Shown in pieces: positions 56,768 through 64,000 of a DNA stretch of 64,000 bases. Each line of letters begins with the position of its first letter. Positions within the stretch are counted from its first letter, which is position 1. A program made the translations under genes and the position numbers. Source of the DNA: Wolfiporia cocos (Eukaryota; Basidiomycota; Agaricomycetes; Polyporales; Phaeolaceae); assembly GCA_029448655.1 (NCBI GenBank), contig JACCLO010000002.1:2418001-2482000 (forward strand), read 5' to 3'. A model generated the notes under the pieces. It had not been told where the DNA came from. It made no database searches and was given only the letters and a program-made list of their open reading frames with translations.

Positions 56768-58940
56768 CTACTGGGACGAGTTGCTTATGGTCTGCTCGAT
56801 GAGCATAGCTGCGGCTTGCGATCTCGATGTAATTCGGGATTTGAACGGGTTCGGACGGCTATGGTCGAGACAGTGAGTGACACTCTGCACAGCTCATTGG
56901 TACCCGCACACCTCAGCAAGGTCGACGTGAACTGAACCTCAGGCTCAACGGGCAGTCCCTTCTCGTCCGTTGCCTTACTGACGTCAAATGCTGCCGCGAC
57001 GGTCGCAACAGCAATCCATACGGCGTCAATAGCTAGCCACCTTCCAGGACATATGCTATGACCGAATGCATCAGATACGGTGACGTGATGGAATAGAACC
57101 AGGAGTACCGTCTGCCAAACCCAAATGCAGCCGTGGGCGGCTCATTGATACCCATATCAGCGTTCTGTTTTGCATTTGCATATCGGTCAGGGTTGAATGT
57201 TAGTGGGTCTGGATATGTCGCTGGATCGTGCAAGATCCCCCTATGACAGAAGTGGTGAGTTAATCCGGGACAAGAGAGTCGTGGGGAAGTGTGTACCAGA
57301 CATTCGGCAAGACTGTCGTCCCTGCTGGTATCCGATAGCTCTCGTAGACGTCATCTTCAGTCGTACTGTGCGCAATGCCCAGTGGCGTCACTATCCCGTC
57401 ACCAGTCAATGCCTTGTGCGGTGAGGGAAAATTTAAACCCTACCGGGATTCCACCGCAAGCATTCCCAGACCACCCAGTCGATATACGGAAGCGCATGCC
57501 TGTCGTTGAAACTAGGCAATCGGTCGGTACCAACGACGCGGTCAACTTCTGCCTGTGCCTTCTTCAGGACCTCCGGATACACGGTGATGGCGAGGAAAAA
57601 CGACAGGATTGCAGAAACAGTCTGTGACACTGTTTTAACATTACATCCTCGGTCACCACAAACAACCTTGCAGCTTACCGTGTCTACTCACGCTAGTTGG
57701 AATTGAATTGGTGGGTCAGTTTTGTTTCAACTTAGAAACCGGAGCAAATGACCTGCGTATGCAGTGGCAGCAACATCCTTGATTAGGGCCTCGTGTTCAG
57801 GATCTTGTCCAGACTGGAGCCACTTTTCTAGCTCTGCCGCTGTGAAACATGGAACAGCCGTCCCGCGGCTCTGGGGATATAATGGGTCCATGAATTGATC
57901 TGCATAGTCTGCACGCAGGGACACTCACCACGCGCTCCTTGACCATCTCGAACGGCTTGTTCAGCATGCCCAGACTGAGCTTGCGCCATTCGAGCGCCTT
58001 GCGCTTGAACTCCGCACCAGGCAACCAGGCAGGTACGTGTCTAACTGCGCAAACTCTTCCCTTGAGTCTCATCCAATCACAAATGCGATGCGGACGCACG
58101 TAGCGGTATATAGTCGACCAAATAAGTGCCGAAGATGCCGCAGCGGGCCAAAGTGCCTAGTGCATTATCTGCAAGTGTGACAAACACATCACCTTCAGGC
58201 GCCACCTATTCAATGCGTCAGCCACAGACTGGATGCCAATGATAAGCAACCCAACTCGGTGGCCATATATATTCATCATCACAATGGCAGCAGCAGTTCT
58301 GCGGATAACGTGTTGGTGAGAAAGGCAACCAAATATAGACATGTATAGAAACACCTGCGAACGTGGTGAAATAGGTCATCTGGAGTGCTAACGAGGTTCT
58401 GCAGCAGAACGTGTGTTTCCTGGAGCAATACATGGTGATATCTGGGTGTGGTATTGATGCTGAAATATTCATGAAACAATGTTCTATGCCTCTTCCACCA
58501 CGAGCTGTACGGTAGGGTGGAGAATAGCCACTTCCACCCCATACTAACATTACTCTTCATGACCAGCTACGAGCGAAAGTATGACGCACATGTATATCAT
58601 TGTCCTCTGCGGTCTGGACGAATAAGTGGCGCTGCGTTTGTCAAGCAAATCATGGACCACCCTGGCCGAATTCAGTACCAGAATAGGATTGCCAAATTTA
58701 CGGATGTAGATCAGGTCGCCTGTGCGTGAATACATGAATACCTGGAAGCATTCACAAAAATAGGCAGACCATAGAGTCTTCGCCAGTCCGCGTAGACCTT
58801 CCAAGGATACGCGCGGGGCAGCTCGACGGAGCCGAATATAGAGGTCTTCGGACCAGGCGGTAAGGGGAGATGCCGACGTAGCCATCTGACATGGAAGCCG
58901 TAGAGAAGACAGGCAGCGACGGACAGGATCAAAGCAACAT
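56768..58940 (-). pseudogene. cytochrome P450, probably damaged
   Basis: Exons (minus): 58770-58940, 58590-58719, 58355-58543, 58256-58298, 58100-58205, 57929-58044, 57753-57870, 57679-57692 (or 57679-57686), 57444-57621, 57297-57390, 57109-57240, 56912-57055, 56768-56858. A microsomal class II P450: N-terminal anchor ILSVAACLLYGFHV, Pro-rich hinge LPLPPGPK, helix K ExxR in WECLRWNP, heme loop FGFGRRICPGR with its Cys, and a complete C terminus. Two defects. The only suitable ATG (58938-58940) is out of frame by one base with the anchor; an extra T in its CTT-TG run would restore it. In helix I, where AGxDTT is expected, the natural exon has an in-frame TGA (57688-57690); the sole in-frame alternative acceptor (exon 57679-57686) removes the Ala-Gly of this oxygen-binding motif. 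Loss of function is likely but sequencing errors cannot be excluded. Confidence 0.8.
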
Positions 58941-59202
58941 GTTAGGAGCAGCGCACAACGCCGTCAGAGAGAGGAGGGTGCATGGCGACGGGGGGCGGAC
59001 TGGGAGGCCTCGCGGGGTTGATAACTCATGTTGTCTGTGAACGCGAGGCAATACCTGCTTGGACGCGAGCGCGCACGGGCGCTCCCTTGCCTGGGCTGTC
59101 GATCACCGAATGGCCGTCCGGGAAATTGCCCGTGCCGAGATGCCGTTGCCCATACCAGGCAGGCTCGGTGTCGACGCCACAAAGGCGGCCTTGGCGCGCA
59201 CA

Positions 59203-60276
59203 ATGAGTTTAACCACGACCGCAACAAACCCGCTCGCGGGTCCGTCTGCGCTCCGGGACCTCGTCCGTCCCCAGTTCCATCAAAACAACTTTGCTGAGGA
59301 GCTCTACGTCAAGAGCGAGCTCGGCATCAAGCTCGACAAAGGTCGGCCCGGCCGGTATGCCTGCAAACTTGTGTGCGCTCATCCGCCTGCACAGATGACC
59401 AGATCTGCCGTCTCTCTCTGACCGCCGCGGGGTGCCCTCTCGGGCCCATGCACTGTCCGCTGCGGCACACGACGCCCTCGACCGCAAACTTCCAGCCGCC
59501 CAAGCAGCTGCCGACCCATCCCCGCGAGCGCGAGCGTCTGGCCACCGTGTGCAAGCACTGGCTGCGCGGGCTCTGCAAGAAGGGCGACGCCTGCGAGTTC
59601 CTGCACGAGTACAACCTCCGGCGCATGCCCGAGTGCTGGTGGTACGCCAAGTACGGCTACTGCTCCGCCGGCGACGAGTGCCTCTACGCCCACCCCAAGG
59701 AGCGCCGCATCGAGTGCCCGGACTACACCCGCGGCTTCTGCAAGCTCGGTGCGTCTCGCCCGCCTTCCTCCCCCACCTCTGAAGCTTAACCCTGCTGCCG
59801 CGCGCGACGCAGGCCCAGCCTGCCCGCGCAAACACATCCGCCGCGTGGCGTGTCAGCTGTACTTGACCGGGTTTTGTCCGCTGGGGCCAGACTGCCCGCG
59901 GGGCCAGTACGTGCGCTTCCCTGCCGTCGCGCGACCGCTCATCAGCCCCACCCCTTCCCAGCCCCAAGCCGAGCATCCCCCCGCCAGAAGCGTACGAGCC
60001 GCCGCCGCAGCCGTCGATACGGGACCTGGGCCCGCCCCCGCCGGGCTACGGCAGGTATGCGGACTTCGACCGCAATTTCCCCGGGCCCCACCCCCCGGGC
60101 GCGGGTGGCTCGGGCGGCCCGCCAGGGCCCCGCAGGAACCTCGAGGACGTGGTCTGCTTCAAGGTGCGTGCGCGCGCTGGCTGGCCTGGCGCGGCGGGGG
60201 CTGATCGCGTTGCCACTAGTGCGGCGAGAAGGGCCATTACGCCAACCACTGCCGGAACCAGATGCGCAAGCGGTGA
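59203..60276 (+). CDS. yth1: YTH1/CPSF30, mRNA 3'-end processing zinc-finger protein
   Basis: Exons 59203-59341, 59395-59748, 59813-59906, 59962-60163, 60220-60276; 281 residues. Subunit of the cleavage and polyadenylation factor that recognises the poly(A) signal. Five CCCH fingers are visible, including CKHWLRGLCKKGDACEFLH, CWWYAKYGYCSAGDECLYAH, CPDYTRGFCKLGPACPRKH and CQLYLTGFCPLGPDCPRGH, preceded by ICRLSLTAAGCPLGPMHC. After a Pro/Gly-rich linker, the last exon completes a CCHC knuckle, CFKCGEKGHYANHC, which animal CPSF30 has and yeast YTH1 lacks. The start MSLTTTATNPLAGPS and the 262-bp gap to the divergent P450 are consistent. Confidence 0.95.
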
Positions 60277-60747
60277 CCTCAGAGATTCGGCCGCGTTCGG
60301 CGCGCGTTCTATCTGTGTGTGCGGAGAAGCGCTGCGGCGTCCGTGCCTTCTTTGTCCATGCACTTACGCGGGTATGTGTGCCCCCCCAGCCGGCTGGAGT
60401 TACAGCCGCAGCCGTGTGTACATACCAGCACCTTGTACGTACACAATGCAATCGAGTCCTTCCAGACGTCTCTGCCCGCATGGTGTGGTATCGTCAATTT
60501 CATACACTCCTTCGTAGCATATAGATACAGATCGGGTCTACAAACGCACGAGAGCATCCAAGACAAAGCTTACACCGAGTACGCGTACATATCCCTTAGT
60601 ATACCAGTCCACGCAGCGGGCACGCGCGGCGCGGCCGCGGGCAGCAGCAGCAGTCAAAGCCTGTCCGTCGCGGCCCCCGGGCGGTCCAGCACCATGCACC
60701 CCAGCACCAGCAGCGTCCCCGTGTCCCCGTGTCCCCGTCTCCGCCCG
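60277..60747. other. convergent 3' intergenic region
   Basis: 471 bp between YTH1 (+) and the Zn2Cys6 factor (-). Repeated GTACATACCAGC/GTACGTACAC words near 60418-60440; no gene. Confidence 0.5.
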
Positions 60748-63515
60748 TCAGAACCGCGCGTCGTACGCGCCGACGGACATCGGCGCGCCGCGGGGGAGCA
60801 TCTGCGGCGGCGCGAGGTGGTGCGCGCGCAGCGGCCACGCGGGCGCGGGCGGGGAGACGGCTGCGGGGGGCGCGTGCCCCTCGAACGACTGCGCGCTGCC
60901 GGGGAGCGGCGCCGCGACGGGCTCCGTCTCGGCGGCCGCGGCGGTCTTGGAGAAGAGGCCCGCGTGCGAGAACGGGTAGAGCGGCACGCCGACCTCGAAC
61001 GGCTGCATCTGCGACGTCATCCGCACGATCTCGGTCATCAGGCCCTGCAGCAGCTTCTCCTGCCGGACTGGGGCGCGTCAGCGGGGCCGCGGGCGGGCGC
61101 GCGGGCGGGAGGGGACTTACTGCCGATGGGCGAGCGCGCGCCGTACGTGAGCATCGCGAACCTGCGCGGGTCGGGCTGGTCAGCGCGGCTGCGCGGGGGT
61201 TAGGGACGACGTACCGGAGCGCGTTGATCTCGCCCCAGGTGGTGTGCTCCTGCGCGTGATCGCCCTTTTCGATAAAGTATTTGCACAGCTGGATCTGCAC
61301 CACGGCCGCTAGGTACCAGCATATCTGGGGGATGAACGGTCGACGTCAGCACTGTGTGCACGGCAACAAAGACGCGCGCCGCACGGTGATGAAGGGGTGC
61401 AGCCGCGACGTGTCGAGCGACGTCTCGGAGAGCCTGTGCAGCGCCTTGAGGATGCTCCGCGTGGCGTTGATGCAGCGCACCGTCGACCCGCTCTGCGGGT
61501 CGTGGAAGTTGAGGTAGGGATTGTGCAGGGTGATGGCCGCGCTGCGGGTCGGTCAGAGTGGACACTGTCACCGGCTAGAAAGCGGCCACGTACGCGTGGG
61601 GCACGATATGCGCCATGTAGAGGTCCGTCTCGAGCGAGCCGTCCTCCTTGATCCAGACCTGCTTGCGGAACTGGTGCGGGAAGCTCTCCAGGAACTGCTC
61701 GCAGACGAGGAGGTCGAGCTCGCGGAAGGCGGGGATGGTGAACGGGTTCTCCGTGCGCAGGGGCGGGGCGGGCGCGCGCAGGCTGGTGCGCGTGTTGTAG
61801 TCGGTGACGCGCCCGAAGAGCATGACCGCCTTGAGGAAGAGCATGAACGGGTCCGTGTACGGCGCGTCGTGGCGCGTGAACACGTCCTTGGCCGCGAGGT
61901 CCTGCGGGTTGCTCGCGACGCCGGTCTGCGGCGCACGGAGGCACACTCAGCGCGGGCGGCAGCGAGAAAGGCGGGCACTCACATCCCCCTCAAAGTCGAG
62001 CATCGTCACGGGGAACTCGGTGCCGATGTCGCGCTCGTCGATGCTGTGCAGCCACCCGCCGACGGACACGATGCGGTCGAACATGACGGTCATCCACCAC
62101 GTGCGGCGGCGGCTCTCGAGCTCGCGAAAGTCGCGCGGCGGGGGGAGGTACGCGCCGGGCGCGGTCTCGTGCGCGAGGAACGTGCCGGGGTAGTTGAGGC
62201 GGAGCGGGACGGCGACGCGGGACTGGAAGCCGGCGAAGATCCAGACCTCGACCCAGCGGCCCTCCTGGTAGAAGTACCAGGAGAGGAGGATGCACGCCTG
62301 CATCACGGGGAAGATGTCGTCCCCGGAGGACATGGTGCGGTCGATGTACTCGCGCGTCTTGCTCACGTGCCGCTCCGCGAAGCGGTCGCGGCGGGTCCCG
62401 TCCGCGAGGATGACGACGTCCGTCGACGCCCAGCGCGACGCGGACGCGCACTGTGGGGCGTGAGTGGGCGCGGGGGGAGACGGGGGGGCACTCACGATCG
62501 CATGGAGCACGGCGCGGTGCGGGAAGCCGGGGTCGCGCGGGTGCAGCTGCAGGGCGTTGAGGATGGCGCTGCGGTTGAGCATGCGCGAGCCGCAGGGGTC
62601 GCAGCGGAAGAAGATGTCCACGCTGCGCGGGATCAGCGGGGGTGGAGACGGCAGCACGCTGGCAACGCACTAGTGGGTGAGCACGTCAGGCGGGGGCAGG
62701 TCTGGGTCCCAGCCCGAGTAGAGCAGATCGGCCATCGGATCACGGTGGCCGCCCGATTGCCGCATCTCGGGGCTGCCGCTGGAGGTGCGGGTCTGGGAGC
62801 TGGGGCTGCTGGAGGAGAGGCCGCTGCTGTAGTCGAGCACGCGGTGTGCCGGGGAGATTCGCGACTCGCTCGGACTTGGGCCTGGAGAGAGTGCGTTCGA
62901 GACCGAGAGCGCGCGCGACGGCCGGAGGTTCGTGGAGCGGTTGCCAGCGGGCGAGGACGAGTCGGAGGCGGGGCGGAAGGATCGCGACTGGATGAGCTGG
63001 CTCTTGAGCTGGGCTGCGCGGGGGTGAGGGCGGGCGGCGGGGCGGGGGAGGACACGTACAGATCTGCTCCTCGAGCACGCGGATGCGCTCGGCGGGGTCG
63101 ACCTCGGGGGAGATGGAGAGGCCCTCGACGGGGTCGTAGGAGCACTGGGGCTCGGTGGGGTGCCTGGGGACGCGTCTGACGGGGCTCAGGGGACGCAGGG
63201 GGGGACGTACGCGTAGCCGACGGGGGGCGGGACGCTGATGGTGGCCTGCCACTGCCTTGCGGGGGCGGTGAGCGTGGGGCGGGGGCGAGGGGGCAGGGAC
63301 TCACTTGACGCAGGTGCCGCAGTGGGGGCGGGCGGCGTCGCATTTCTGGGGAGGGTCAGGCGGGGCGCGGGCGGGGAGGAGCGGGCTCACGAGTTTGCGC
63401 TTGCGGCAGGAGAGGCAGGCCTGGGGCTGTGAGCGGGGGCAGCAAGGGCGAGGAGGTCGCCTACCTGGTTCCTGCGGAGGGCGGGTCGGGCCGAGGAAGA
63501 GGCAGCCTTTGGCAT
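60748..63515 (-). CDS. Zn2Cys6 transcription factor with fungal-specific regulatory domain
   Basis: Thirteen exons: 63465-63515, 63391-63420, 63305-63345, 63211-63255, 63060-63163, 62671-63013, 62496-62622, 61983-62450, 61594-61925, 61385-61541, 61215-61324, 61121-61161, 60748-61067; 722 residues. The binuclear zinc cluster near residue 20 reads ACLSCRKRKL-KCDAARPHCGTCVK with the sixth Cys ~23 residues on (QCSYDP), the long last loop being common in basidiomycetes. The cluster is spread over four small exons. A short coiled coil (PAERIRVLEEQI) is likely a dimer element. A Ser-rich linker precedes the fungal_trans middle homology region: VDIFFRCDPCGSRMLNRSAI, ACILLSWYFYQEGRWVEVW, RRRTWWMTVMFDRIVSVGG. 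The tail is Ala/Pro-rich. Introns are 44-60 bp. GC content is visibly higher than in genes left of 59 kb. The regulated pathway cannot be read from the sequence. Confidence 0.92.
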
Positions 63516-64000
63516 CGCGCTGGATCTCGGGCGATCAGACGGAGGCGTGGGCTGAGGCGGGTGGGAGCGGGGAGCCCGGGGACGACGAGACTGGGCGGGG
63601 AGGCTGCGTGGTAGATATACGGGCGCAGCTGGAGTGACAGAGCGCTCTCCTATTTTTGTAGGCGGAGCATCCAGCTGCTCGAAAACGAGCAGAGTGCGCT
63701 CGCATCACTGATCCTCTCCTATTGATCCCGTCAAATTCGCACAGGCGTCTCGTGCGTTCGACTCCCTGCCACTGGCGCCCGCACACCGCATCCCGTCGCG
63801 ATGTTCTCTCGCTATCCAGCCTCTCGCGCACGGCCACCCCGAATGCTCCGCACAGGCACTCCCAGCGAGCGCCCGCAGACGCCCGCGATAGCACGCCTTC
63901 GATTCTTCCTCTCCTGCGTCCCATCGGCTGCACAGGGCTCCCTGTGGCGCATCCCGGACAGCCACCAGCCGCACATCCCCCCCCGCGCAGCCTCCAGCCT
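63516..64000. other. upstream region of Zn2Cys6 gene, window edge
   Basis: 485 bp, GC-rich. A plus-strand frame from 63801 stays open to the window end, but GC-rich DNA often does this by chance and no protein is recognised. Confidence 0.45.

Noticed and set aside
61521..63179. 552-codon plus-strand open frame opposite the Zn2Cys6 gene
   Set aside because: It is antisense to exons with clear zinc-cluster and fungal_trans similarity; long antisense frames are expected at this GC content.
63801..64000. Frame open to the right window edge from an ATG
   Set aside because: GC-rich DNA lowers stop frequency; sequence looks like non-coding Arg/Pro-rich translation and cannot be tested beyond the edge.

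Overview
The window is nuclear DNA of a filamentous basidiomycete, most likely an Agaricomycete. The signs are dense, short introns (nearly all 42-75 bp, with GTRNGT donors and CTRAY-like branch sites), genes of up to 21 exons on both strands with short intergenic gaps, and protein families such as a GRIP golgin, MED5, GH5 mannanase, SMP-30 lactonase and Zn2Cys6 factor with basidiomycete-like sequence. I rebuilt the exon-intron structures by hand. In every gene called intact, the exons join in phase from ATG to stop. No tRNA, rRNA or CRISPR array was recognised.

Layout. 0-7 kb: 3' end of PEX14 (+), a large unknown gene with internal repeats (-), and a gene-free 2 kb holding a ~440 bp MITE-like inverted-repeat element. 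7-16.5 kb: IMH1-type golgin (+), Mediator subunit MED5 (+), vacuolar-type zinc transporter (-). 16.4-18.9 kb: gene desert. 19-28.5 kb: eIF3h (+), secreted double-psi beta-barrel protein (+), pre-ribosome factor IPI1 (-), secreted GH5 mannanase with 20 exons (+). 28.7-36 kb: two copies of a small unknown protein, in opposite orientation, flanking an ERI1-like exonuclease (-), an NPC2-type lipid transfer protein (-), a four-helix membrane protein (+), a very small spliced ORF (+) and an F-box/LRR-like gene (-). 37-46.3 kb: zinc alcohol dehydrogenase (+), mitoribosomal bL17m (-), SMP-30/gluconolactonase (-), mitochondrial acyl carrier protein (-), ribosomal protein uL13 (+). 46.7-54.8 kb: triple-KH RNA-binding protein (+), NUFIP1-type snoRNP assembly factor (+), 21-exon M16 metalloprotease (-). 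55-64 kb: a PMP3-like remnant (-), prephenate dehydratase (+), a damaged cytochrome P450 (-), the cleavage/polyadenylation factor YTH1 (+) and a GC-rich Zn2Cys6 transcription factor (-).

Most genes are housekeeping: ribosome assembly and translation (IPI1, NUFIP1, eIF3h, uL13, bL17m), mRNA synthesis and 3' processing (MED5, YTH1), membrane traffic and peroxisomes (IMH1, PEX14, NPC2). There is no obvious operon or biosynthetic cluster. Accessory genes (mannanase, expansin-like protein, P450, dehydrogenase, lactonase) fit a plant-debris-degrading lifestyle. The most unusual points are the mannanase exon structure with a probable 3-nt exon, the P450 decay signs, the repeat-built unknown protein, the inverted small-gene pair and two GC-AG introns. 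I did not find a convincing new multigene system.
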